Source: Pteria penguin
Lineage: Eukaryota; Mollusca; Bivalvia; Pterioida; Pteriidae
Direction: 5' to 3'
NCBI GenBank assembly: GCA_035048485.1
Contig: CM068586.1
Coordinates: 47,404,287 to 47,468,286, forward strand
DNA length: 64,000 nucleotides
Shown: positions 50,611 through 63,900 of the stretch, one piece after another
Layout of the letters: every line of letters starts with the position of its first letter
How positions within the stretch are numbered: the first letter of the stretch is position 1
Notes under the pieces: generated by a model
The model's input: the letters and a program-made list of their open reading frames with translations, nothing else
Database searches by the model: none
What the model was told of the DNA's origin: nothing
Program-made: the position numbers and the translations under genes

Positions 50611-53600
50611 AAGGGGCAACTTGTGTCTTGAAACACGTTTTTCTTTAATAAAGACCCTGAAACCCTACAAACCCTATCAAATGGGGTATCAGTGGAAAGG
50701 TGTTGACCTCATCTTTAATGGGATACCACTTGTAGAATTCTATCTTTCGATCCCACAGAGTTATAACCCTTTTTTATTTGTAAACAAAGGAGATTTTCCC
50801 TTGAAATCCGTTTTTCTTTAATAAAGACCCTGAAAGTCTACAAACCCTATCAAATGGGGTATCAGTGGAAAGGTGTTGACCTCACCTTTCATGTGGTACC
50901 ATTTGTACAATTCTATCTTTCGATCCCACAGAGTTATAACCCTTTTTTATTTGTAAACAAAGGATATTTTCCCCGTTGAAACACGTTTCTCTTTAATAAA
51001 GACCCTGAAACCCTAAAAACCCTATCAAATGGGGTATCAGTGGAAAGGTGTTGACCTCACCTTTAATGGGATACCACTTGTAGAATTCTATCTTTCGATC
51101 CCACAGAGTTATAACCCTTTTTATTTGTAACCAAAGGGACAACTTGTATCTTGAAACCCGTTTTTCTTTAATAAAGACCCTGAAACCCTCCAAACCCTAT
51201 CAAATGGGGTATCAGTGGAAAGGTGTTGACCTCACCTTTAATGGGATACCACTTGTAGAATTCTATCTTTCGACCCGACAGAGTTAAAACCCTTTCTAAT
51301 TTGTAAACAAAGGACATTTTCCCCTTGAAACCCGTTTTTCTTTAATAAAGACCGTGAAACCCTACAAACCCTATCAAATGTGCTATCAGTGGAAAGGTCT
51401 TGAACTCACCTTTCATGTGGTACCACTTGTACTATTTTATCTTTCGATCCCACAGAGTTATAACCCTTTTTTATTTGTAAACAAAGGAGATTTTCCCCTT
51501 GAAACACGTTTTTCTTTAATAAAGACCCTGCAACCCTACAAACCCTATCAAATGGGGAATCAGTGGAAAGGTGTTGACCTCACCTTTAATGGGATACCAC
51601 TTGTATAATTCTATCTTTCGATCCCACAGAGTTATAACCCTTTTTTATTTGTAAACAAAGGAGATTTTCCCCTTGAAACCCGTTTTTCTTTAATAAAGAC
51701 CCTGTAACCCTGCAAACCTTATCAAATGGGGTATCAGTGGAAAGGTGTTGACATGACCTTTAATGGGATACAACTTGTAGAATTCTATCTTTAGATCCCA
51801 CAGAGTTATAACCCTTTCTTATTTGTAAACAAAGGAGATTTTCCCCTTGAAACCCGTTTTTCTTTAATAAAGACCCTGAAACCCTACAAACCCTATCAAA
51901 TGGGGTATCAGTGGAAAAGTGTTGACCTCACTTTTAATGGGATACCACTTGTAGAATTCTATCTTTCGATCCCAGAGAGTTATAACCCTTTTTTATTTGT
52001 AAACAAAGGGACAACTTGTATCTTGAAATCTGTTTTTCTTTAATAAAGACCTTGAAACCCTACAAACCCTATGAAACGGGGAATCAGTGGAAAGGTCTTG
52101 ACCTCACCTCTCATGCAGTACCACTTGTATAATTCTATCTTTCGATCCCACAGAGTTATAACCCTTTTTTATTTGTAAACAAAGGAGATTTTCCCCTTGA
52201 AACACGTTTTTCTTTAATAAAGACCCTGAAACCCTACAAACCCTATCAAATGGGGTTTCAGTGGAAAGGTGTTGACCTAACCTGCCATGTGGAACCACTT
52301 GTATAATTCTATCTTTCGATCCGACAGAGTTATGACCCTTTTTAATTTGTAAACAAAGGAGATTTTCCCCGTTGAAACCCGTTTCTCTTTAATAAAGACC
52401 CTGTAACTCTAAAAACCCTATCAAATGGGGTATCAGTGGAAAGGTCTTGACCTCACCTTTGATGGGATACCACTTGCAGAATTGTATCATTCGATCCCAC
52501 AGAGTTATAACCCTTTTTTATTTGTAACAAAGGAGATTTTCCCTGTTGAAACCCGTTTTTCTTTAATAAAGACCCTGAAACCCTACAAACCCTATCAAAT
52601 GGGGTATCAGTGGAAATGTTTTCATCTCACCTTTCATGGGATACCACTTGTAGAATTCTATCTTTCGATCCCACTGAGTTATAACCCTTTTTTTTATTTG
52701 TAAACAAAGGAGATTTTCCCCTTGAAACCCCTTTTTCTTTAATAAAGACACTGAAACAACACAAACCCTATCAAATGGGGTATCAGTGGAAAGGTCTTGA
52801 CCTCACCTTTAATGGGATACCACTTGTAGAACTTTATCTTTCGATCCCACAGAGTTATAAAACTTTTTTATTTGTAAGCAAAGGGACAACTTGTATCTTG
52901 AAACCCGTTTTTCTTTAATAAAGACCCTGAAACCCTACAATCACTATCAAATGGGGTATCAGTGGAAAGGTGTTGACCTCACCTTTAATGGGATACCACT
53001 TGTAGAATTCTATCTTTCGATCCCACAGAGTTATAACCCTTTTTTATTTGTAAACAAAGGAGATTTTCCCCTTTAAACCCGTTTTTCTTTAATAAAGACA
53101 TTGAAACCCTACAAACCCTATCAAATGGGGTATCAGTGGAAAGGTGTTGACCTCACCTTTAATGGGATACCACTTGTAGAATTCTATCTTTCGATCCCAC
53201 AGAGTTATAACCCTTTTTTATTTGTAAACAAAGGGACAACTTGTATCTTGAAACCTGTTTTTCTTTAATAAAGACCTTGAAACCCTACAAACCCTATCAA
53301 ATGGGGGATCAGAGGAAAGGTCTTGACCTCACCTTTCATGTGGTACCACTTGTATAATTCTATCTTTCGATCCCACAGAGTTATAACCCTTTTTTTTTGT
53401 AAACAAAGGAGATCTTCCCCTTGAAACCCGTTTTTCTTTAATAAAGACCATGAAACCCTACGAACCCTATCAAATGGGGTATCAGTGGAAAGGTCTTGAC
53501 CTCACCTTTAATGGGATACCACTTGTAGAATTCTATCTTTCGATACCACAGAGTTATAACCCTTTTTTATTTGTAAACAAAGGGACAACTTGTATCTTGA

Positions 53601-54984
53601 AACCCGTTTTTCTTTAATAAAGACCCTGAAACCCTACAAACCCTATCAAATGGTATATGAGTGGAAAGGTCTTTCCTCACCTTTAATGGGATACCAGTTG
53701 TAGAATTCTATCTTTCGATCCCACAGAGTTATAACCCTTTTTTATTTGTAAACAAAGGAGATTTTCCCCTTGAAACCCGTTTTTCTTTAATAAAGACCCT
53801 GAAACCCTACAAACCCTATCAAATTGGGTATCAGTGGAAAGGTCTTGAAGTCACCTTTCTTGTGGTACCACTTGTAGAATTCTATCTTTCGATCCCAGAG
53901 AGTTATAACCCTTTTTTATTTGTAAAGAAAGGAGATTTTCCCCTTGAAACCCGTTTTTCTTTAATAAAGACCCTGAAACCCTACAATCACTATCAAATGG
54001 GGTATCAGTGGAAAGGTCTTGACCTCACCTGTCATGGGATACCACTTGTAGAATTCTATCTTTCGATCCCACAGAGTTATAACCCTTTTTTTGTAAACAA
54101 AGGGACAACTTGTATCTTGAAACCCTTTTTTCTTTAACAAAGACCCTGAAACCCTACAAACTCTATCAAATGGGGTATCAGTGGAAATGTATTCACCTCA
54201 CGTTTCATGGGATACCACTTGTGTAATTATATCTTTCGATCCCACTGAGTTATAACCGTTTTTTTATTTGTAAACAAAGGAGATTTCCCCCTTGAAACCC
54301 GTTTTTCTTTAATAAAGACCCTGAAACAATACAAACCGTATCAAATGGGGTTTCAGTGGAAAGGTCTTGACCCTACCTTTAATGTGATACCACTTGTGGA
54401 ATTCTATCTTTCGATCCCACAGAGTTATAACCTTTTTTTATTTGTAAACAAATGGACAACTTCTATCTTGAAACCCGTTTTTCTTTAATAAAGACCCTGA
54501 AACCCTACAAACCGTATCACATGGGGTATCAGTGGACAGGTGTTGACCTCACCTTTCATGTGGTACCACTTGTAGAATTCTATCTTTCGATCCCACAGAG
54601 TTAAAACCCTTTTTTATTTGTAAATAAAGGAGATTTTTCCCTTGAAACACGTTTTTCTTTAATAAAGACCCTGAAACCTTACAAACCCTATCAAATGGGG
54701 TATCAGTGGAAAGGTCTTGACCTCACCTTTAATGGGATACCACTTGCAGAATTCTATCTTTCGATCCCACTGAGTTATAACCCTTTTTTATTGTAAAGAA
54801 AGGAGATTTTCCCCTTGAAACCCGTTTTTCTTTAATAAAGACCCTGCAACCCTACAAACCCTATCAAATGGGGTTATCAGTGGAAAGGTGTTGATCTCAC
54901 CTATAATGGAATACCACTTGTAGAATTCTATCTTTCGATCCAACAGAATTATAACCCTTTTTTATTTGTAGACAAACGGACAAC

Positions 54985-57900
54985 TTGTATCTTGAAAGCC
55001 ATTCTTCTTTAATAAAGACCATGAAACCCTACAAACCCAACCGAATGGGATATCACTGGAAAGTTCTTGACCTCACCTTTAATGGGATACCACTTGTCGA
55101 ATTCTATCTTTCGATCGCACAGAAGTATAACCCTTTTTCAATTGTAAACAAAGGAGATTTTCCCCTTGAAACCCGTTTTTCTTCAATAAACACCCTGAAA
55201 CCCTACAAACCCTATCAAACGGGTTATCAGTGGAAAGGTCTTGACCTCACATTTCATGTGGTACCACTTGTAGAATTCTATGTTTCGATCCCACAGAGTT
55301 ATAACCCATTTTTATTTGTAAACAAAGGAGATTTTCTCCTTGAAGCCCGTTTTTCTTTAATAAAGACCCTGAAACCCTACAAACCCTATCAAATGGGGTA
55401 TCAGTGATAAGGTCTTGACCTCACCTGTCATGTGGTACCACTTGTAGAATTCTATGTTTCGATCCCAGAGAGTTATAACCCTTTTTTATTTGTAAACAAA
55501 GGAGATTATACCCTTGAAACCCGTTTTTCTTTAATAAAGACCCTGAAACCCTGCAAACCTTATCAAATGGGGTATCAGTGGAAAGGTGTTGACCTCACCT
55601 TTAATGGGATACAACTTGTAGAATTCTATCTTTAGATCCCACAGAGTTATAACCCTTTTTTATTTGTAAACAAAGGAGATTTTCCCCTTGAAACCCGTTT
55701 TTCTTTAATAAAGACCCTGAAATCCTACAAACCCTATCAAATAGGGTATCAGTGGAAAGGTGTTGACCCCACCTTTCATGTGGTACCATTTGTACAATTC
55801 TATCTTTCGATCTCACAGAGTTATAACCCTTTTTTATTTGTAAACAAAGGGACAACTTGTATCTTGAAGCCCGTTTTTCTTTAATAAAGACCCTGAAACA
55901 ATATAAATCCTATCAAATGGGGTATCAGTGGAGAGGTCTTGATCTCACCTTTCATGTGGTACGACTTGTATAATTTTATCTTTCGATCCCACAGAGTTAT
56001 AACCCTTTTTTGTTTGTAAACAGAGGGACAACTTGTATCTTGAAAGCCGTTCTTCTTTAATAAAGACCCTGAAACCCTACAAACCCTATCAAATGGGGTA
56101 TCAGTGGAAAGGTCTTGACCTCACCTTTAATGGGATACCACTTGTAGAATTTTATCTTTCGATCCCACAGAGTTATAACCCTTTTTTATTTGTAAACAAA
56201 GGAGATTTTCCCCTTGAAACCCGTTTTTCTTTAATAAAGACCCTGAAACCCTACAAACCCTATCAAATGGGGTATCAGTGGAAAGGTGTAGACCTCACCT
56301 TTAATGGGATACCAATTGTAGAATTCTATTTTTCGATCCGACAGAGTTATAACCCCTTTTTATTTGTAAACAAAGGAGATTTTCGCCTTGAAAACCCGTT
56401 TTTCTTTAATAAAGACCCTGAAACCCTACAAACCCTATCAAATGGGGTATCAGTGGAAAGGTGTTGACCTCACCTTTAATGAGATACCACTTGTAGAATT
56501 CTATCTATCGATCTCACAGAGTTATAACCCTTTTTTATTTGTAAAAAAAGGGACAAATTGTATCTTGAAACCCGTTTTTTCTTTAATAAAGACCCTGAAA
56601 CTCTACAAACCCTATGAAATGGGATATCAGTGGAAAGGTCTTGACCTCACCTTTAATGGGATAAAACTTGTAGAATTCTATCTTTCGATCCCACAGAGTT
56701 ATAACCCTTTTTTATTTGTAAACAAAGGAGATTTTCCCCTTGAAACCCGTTTTTCTTTAATAAAGACTCAGAAACCCTACAAACCCTATCAAATGGGGTA
56801 TCAATGGAAAGGTCTTGACCTCAGCTTTAATGAGATACCACTTGTAGAATTCTATCTATCGATCCCACAGAGTTATAACCCTTTTTTATTTGTAAAAAAA
56901 GGGACAACTTGTATCTTGAAACCCGTTTTTTCTTTAATAAAGACCCTGAAACTCTACAAACCCTATCAAATGGGATATCAGTGGAAAGGTGTTGACCTCA
57001 CCTTTAATGGGATACCAATTGTAGAATTCTATTTTTCGATACCACAGAGTTATAACCCCTTTTTATTTGTAAACAAAAGGAGAACTTGTATCTTGAAACA
57101 AGTTTTTCTTTAATAAAGACCCTGAAACCCTACAAACCCTATCAAATGGGGTATCAGTGGAAAGGTCTTGACCTCACCTTTCATGTGGTACCACTTGTAG
57201 AATTCTATCTTTCGATCCCACAGAGTTATAACCCTTTTTTAATTGTAAACAAAGGAGATTTTCCCCTTGAAACCCGTTTTTCTTTAATAAAGACCCTGAA
57301 ACCCTACAAACCGTATCAAATGGGGTATCAATGGAAAGGTCTAGACCTCACCTTTAATGGGATACAACTTGTGGAATTCTATCTTTCGATCCCAGAGAGT
57401 TATAACCCTTTTTTATTTGTAAACAAAGGGACAACTTGTATCTTGAAACCCGTTTTTCTTTAATAAAGACCCTGAGAGACTACAAACCCTATCAAATGGC
57501 GTTTCAGTCGAAAGATCTTGACCTAACCTTTAATGAGATACCACTTGTAGAATTCTATCTTTCGATCCCACAGAGTTTTAACCCCTTTTCAACTGTAAAC
57601 AAAGGAGATTTCCCCCTTGAAACCCGTTTTTCTTTAATAAAGACCCTGAAACCCTACAAACCCTATCAAACGGGTTATCAGTGGAAAGGTCTTGACCTCA
57701 CATTTCATGTGGTACCACTTGTAGAATTCTATCGTTCGATCCCACAGAGTTATAACCCATTTTTATTTGTAAACAAAGGAGATTATTCCCTTGAAACTTG
57801 TTTTTCTTTAATAAAGACCCTGAAACCCTACAAACTCTATCAAATGGGGTATCAGTGAAAAGGTCTTGACCTCACCTGTCATGTGTTACCACTTGTAGAA

Positions 57901-60900
57901 TTCTATCTTTCGATCCCATAGAGTTATAACCCTTTTTTATTTGTAAACAAAGGCGATTATTCCCTTGAAACTTGTTTTTCTTTAATAAAGACCCTGAAAC
58001 CCTACAAACTCTATCAAATGGGGTATCAGTGGATAGGTCTTGACCTCACCTTTAATAAGATACAACTTGTAGAAATGTATCTTTCGATCCCACAGAGTTA
58101 TAACCCTTTCTTATTTGTAAACAAAGGAGATTTTCCCCTTGAAACCCGTTTTTCTTTAATAAAGACCCTGAAACCCTACGAACCCTATCAAATGGGGTAT
58201 CAGTGGAAAGGTGTTGACCTCACCTTTAATGGGATACCACTTGTAGAATTCTATCTTTCGATCCCACAGAGTTATAACCCTTTTTTATTTGTAAACAAAG
58301 CAGATTTCCCCCTTGAAACTCCTTTTCCTTTAATAAAGACTCTGAAACCATACAAACCCTATCAAATGGGGTATCAGTGGAAAGGTCTTGACCTCACCTT
58401 TAATGGGATACCAATTGTGGAATTCTATCTTTCGATCCCACAGAGTTATAAACCTTTTTTATTTGTAAACAAAGGGACAACTTGTCTCTTGAAACCCGTT
58501 TTTCTTTAATAAAGATCCTGAAACCAGACAAACCCTATCAAATGGGGTATCAGTGGAAAGGTGTTGACCTCACCTTTAATGGGATACCACTTGTAGAATT
58601 CTATCTTTCGATCCCACAGAGTTATAAACCTTTTTTATTTGTAAACAAAAGAGATTTCCCCCTTGAAACCAGTTTCTCTTTAATAAAGACCCTAAAACCC
58701 TACAAACTGTATCAAATGGGGTATCAGTGGAAAGGTCTTGACCTCACCTTTAATGGGATACCACTTGTAGAATTCTATCTTTCGATCCCACAGAGTTATA
58801 ACCCTTTTTCATTTGTAAACAAAGGAGATTTTCCCCTTGAAACCCGTTTTTCTTTAATAAAGACCCTGAAACCCTACAAACCCTATCAAATGGGGTATCA
58901 GTGGAAAGGTCTTGACAGCACCTTTAATGGGATCCCACTTGTAGAATACTATCTTTCGATCCGACAGAGTTATAACCCTTTTTCAATTGTAAACAAAGGA
59001 GATTTTCCCCTTGAAACCCGTTTTTCTTTAATAAAGACCCTGAAACCCTACAAACCCTATCAAATGGGGTATCAGTGGAAAGGTCTTGATCTCACCTTTC
59101 ATGTGGTACCACTTGTAGAATTCTATCTTTCGATCCTACAGAGTTATAACCCTTATTTTTGTATACAAAGGAGATTTTCCCCTTGAAACCCGTTTTTCTT
59201 TAATAAAGACCCTGAAACCCTACAAACCCTATCAAATGGGGTATCAGTGAAAAGGTCTTGGCCTCACCTGTCATGTGGTATCATTTGTAGAATTCTATCT
59301 TTGGATCCCACAGAGTTATAGCCCTTTTTTATTTGTAAACAAAGGAGATCATTCCCTTGAAACCTGTTTTTCTTTAATAAAGACCCTGAAACCCTACAAA
59401 CCCTATCAAATGGGGTATCAATGGAAAGGTCTTGACCTCAGCTTTAATGAGATACCATTTGTAGAATTCTATCTATCGATCCCACAGAGTTATAACCCTT
59501 TTTTATTTGTAAAAAAAGGGACAAATTGTATCTTGAAACCCGTTTTTTCTTTAATAAAGACCCTGAAACTCTACAAACCCTATGAAATGGGATATCAGTG
59601 GAAAGGTCTTGACCTCACCTTTAATGGGATAAAACTTGTAGAATTGTATCTTTCGATCCCACAGAGTTATAACCCTTTTTATTTGTAAACAAAGGAGATT
59701 TTCCCCTTGAAACCCGTTTTTCTTTAATAAAGACCCTGAAACCCTACAAACCCTATCAAATGGGGTATCAGTGGAAAGGTGTTGACCTCACCTTTAATGA
59801 GATACCACTTGTAGAATTCTATCTTTCGATCCCACAGAGTTATAACCCTTTTTTATTTGGAAACAAAGAAGCTTTTCCCCTTGAAACCCGTTTTTCTTTA
59901 ATAAAGACACTGAAACCCTACAAACCCTATCAAATGGGGTATCAGTGGAAAGGTCTTGACCTCACCTGTCATGTGGTACCACTTGTAGAATTCTATCTTT
60001 CGATCCCACAGAGTTATAACCCTTTTTTATTTGTAAACAAAGGAGATTTTCCCCTTGAAACCCGTTTTTCTTTAATAAAGACTCAGAAACCCTACAAACC
60101 CTATCAAATGGGGTATCAATGGAAAGGTCTTGACCTCAGCTTTAATGAGATACCACTTGTAGAATTCTATCTATCGATCCCACAGAGTTATAACCCTTTT
60201 TTATTTGTAAAAAAAGGGACAACTTGTATCTTGAAACCCGTTTTTTCTTTAATAAAGACCCTGAAACTCTACAAACCCTATGAAATGGGATATCAGTGGA
60301 AAGGTCTTGACCTCATCTTTAATGGGATACCAATTGTAGAATTCTATCTTTCCATTCCACAGAGTTATAACCCCTTTTTATTTGTAAACAAAAGGAGAAC
60401 TTGTATCTTGAAACACGTTTTTCTTTAATAAAGACCCTGAAACCCTACAAACGCTATCAAATGGGGTATCAGTGGAAAGATCTTGACCTCACCTTTCATA
60501 TGGTACCACTTGTAGAATTCTATCTTTCGATCCCACAGAGTTATAACCCTTTTTTAATTGTAAACAAAGGAGATTTTCCCCTTGAAACCCGTTTTTCTTT
60601 AATAAAGACCCTGAAACCAGACAAACCCTATCAAATGGGGTATCAGTGGAAAGGTCTTGACCTCACCTTTCATGTGGTACCACTTGTAGAATTCTATCTT
60701 TCGATCCCACAGAGTTATAACCATTTTTTATTTGTAAACAAAGGAGATTTTCCCTTTGAAACCAGTTTTTCTTTAATAAAGACTCTGAAACCAGACAAAC
60801 CCTATCAAATGGGGTATCAGTGGAAAGGTCCTGACCTCACCTGTTATGTGGTACCACTTGTAGAATTCTATCTTTCGATCCCACAGAGTTATAAGCCTTT

Positions 60901-63900
60901 TTTACTTGTAAACAAAGGAGATTATTCCCTTGAAACCCTGTTTTTCTTTAATAAAGACCCTGAAACCCTACAAACCCTACCAAATGGGGTATCAGTAGAA
61001 AGGTCTTGACCTCACCTTTAATGGGATACAACTTGTAGAATTCTATCTTTCGATCCTACAGAGTTGTAACCCTTTTTTGTTTGTAAACAAAAGGACAACT
61101 TGTATCTTGAAACCCGTTTTTCTTTAATAAAGCCCGTAAAACCCTACAAACCCTATCAAATGGGGTATCAGTGGAAAGGTCTTGACCTCACCTTTAATGA
61201 GATACCACCTGTAGAATTCTATCTATCGATCGCACAGAGTTATAACCCTTTTTTATTTGTAAATAAAGGAGATTTTCCCCGTGAAACCCGTTTTTCTTTA
61301 ATAAAGACCCTGAAACCCTACAAACCCTATCAAATGGGGTATACGTGGAAAGGTCTTGACCTCACCTGTCATGTGGTACCACTTGTAGAATTCTATCTTT
61401 CGATCCCACAGAGTTATAACCCTTTTTTATTTGTAAACAAAGGAGATTATTCCCTTGAAACCCGTTTTTCTTTAATAAACAACCTGACACCCTTCAAACC
61501 CTACCAAATGGGGTATCAGTGGAAAGGTGTTGACCTCACCTTTAATGGGATACAACTTGTAGAATTCTATCTTTCGATCCCACAGAGTTATAACCCTTTT
61601 TTATTTGTAAACAAAGGAGATTTTCCCCTTGAAACCCGTTTTTCTTTAATAAAGACCCTGAAACCCTACAAACCCTATCAAATGGGGTATCAGTGGAAAG
61701 GTGTTGACCTCACCTTTAATGAGATACCACTTGTAGAATTCTGTCTTTCGATCCCACAGAGTTATAACCCTTTTTTATTTGTAAACAAAGGAGATTTTCC
61801 CCTTGAAACCCGTTTTTCTTTAATAAAGACCCTGAAACCCTACAAACCCTATCAAATGGGGTATCAGTGGAAAGGTCTTGACCTCACCTTTCATGTGATA
61901 CCACTTGTAGAATTCTATCTTTCGATCCCACAGAGTTATAGCCCTTTTTTATTTGTAAACAAAGGAGATTTTCCCCTTGAAACCCGTTTTTCTTTAATAA
62001 AGACCCTGAAACCCTACAAACCCTATCAAATGGGTTATCAATGGAAAGGTCTTGACCTCAGCTTTAATGAGATACCACTTGTAGAATTCTATCTATCGAT
62101 CCCACAGAGTTATAACCCTGTTTTATTTGTAAAAAAAAGGGACAACTTGTATCTTGAAACCCGTTTTTTCTTTAATAAAGACCCTGAAACTCTACAAACC
62201 CTATGAAATGGGATATCAGTGGAAAGGTCTTGCCCTTACCTTTAATGGGATACCACTTGTAGAATTCTATCTTTCGATCCCACAGAGTTATAACCCCTTT
62301 TTATTTGTAAACAAAGGGAGAACTTGTATCTTGAAACCCGTTTTTCTTTAATAAAGACCCTGAAACCCTACAAACGCTATCAAATGGGGTATCAGTGGAA
62401 TGGTCTTGACCTCACCTTTAATGGGATACCACTTGTAGAATTCTATCTTTCGATCCCACAGAGTTATAACCCTTTTTTATTTGTAAACAAAGGAGATTTT
62501 CCCCTTGAAACCCGTTTTTCTTTAATAAAGACCCTGAAACCCTACAAACCCTATCAAATAGGGTATCAATGGAAAAGTCTTGACCTCACCTTTCATGTGA
62601 TACCACTTGTAGAATTCTATCTTTCGATCCCACAGAGTTATAACCCTTTTTTATTTGTAAACAAAGGAGATTTTCCCCTTGAAACCCGTTTTTCTTTAAT
62701 AAAGACCCTGAAACTCTACAAACCCTATCAAATGGGATATCAGTGGAAAGGTCTTTCCTCACCTTTAATGGGATACCACTTGTAGAATTCTATCTTTCGA
62801 TCCCACAGAGTTATAACCCTTTTTTATTTGTAAACAAAGGGAGAACTTGTATCTTGAAACCCGTTTTTCTTTAATAAAGACCCTGAAACCCTACAAACGC
62901 TATCAAATGGGGTATCAGTGGAATGGTCTTGACCTCACCTTTAATGGGATACCACTTGTAGAATTCTATCTTTCGATCCCACAGAGTTATAACCCTTTTT
63001 TATTTGTAAACAAAGGAGATTTTCCCCTTGAAACCCGTTTTTCTTTAATAAAGACCCTGAAACCCTACAAACCCTATCAAATGGGGTATCAGTGGAAAGG
63101 TGTTGACCTCACCTTTCATGTGGTACCATTTGTACAATTCTATCTTTCGATCCCACAGAGTTATAACCCTTTTTTAATTGTAAACAAAGGAGATTTTCCC
63201 CTTGAAACCCGTTTTTCTTTAATAAAGACCCTGAAACCAGATAAACCCTATCAAATGGGGTATCAGTGGAAAGGTCATGACCTCACCTGTCATGTGGTAC
63301 CACTTGTAGAATTCTATCGTTCGATCCCACAGAGTTATAACCCTTTTTTATTTGTAAACAAAGGAGATTTTCCCTTTGAAACTAGTTTTTCTTTAATAAA
63401 GACCCTGAAACCAGACAAACCCTATCAAATGGGGTATCAGTGGAAAGGTCCTGACCTCACCTGTTATGTGGTACCACTTGTAGAATTCTCTCTTTCGATC
63501 CCACAGAGTTATAACCCTTTTTTGTTTGTAAACAAAAGGACAACTTGTATCTTGAGACCCGTTTTTCTTTAATAAAGACCGTAAAACCCTACAAACCCTA
63601 TCAAATGGGGTATCAGTGGAAAGGTCTTGAACTCACCTTTAATGAGATACCACCTGTAGAATTCTATCTATCGATCCCACAGAGTTATAACCCTTTTTTA
63701 TTTGTAAACAAAGGAGATTTTCCCCTTGAAACCCGTTTTTCTTTAATAAATACCCTGAAACCAGACAAACCCTATCAAATGGGGTATACGTGGAAAGGTC
63801 TTGACCTCACCTGTCATGTGTTACCACTTGTAGAATTCTATCTTTCGATCACATAGAGTTATAACCCTTTTTTATTTGTAAACAAAGGAGATTTTCCCCT

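Larger units (their letters stand above)
42300..52760 (+). repeat. Block duplicated at ~10.06 kb (42.3-42.7 and 52.4-52.75 kb)
   Basis: The monomers at about 42,360-42,690 and 52,420-52,750 share TTTGATGGGATACCACTTGC, TTTGTAACAAAGGAG (one A and one C lost), TTTTCCCTGTTGAAACCCG, a GGAAATGTWTTCATCTCACC monomer and CTGAAACAAYACAAACC. Only the two end blocks match at this offset, not all the sequence between. Confidence 0.65.
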
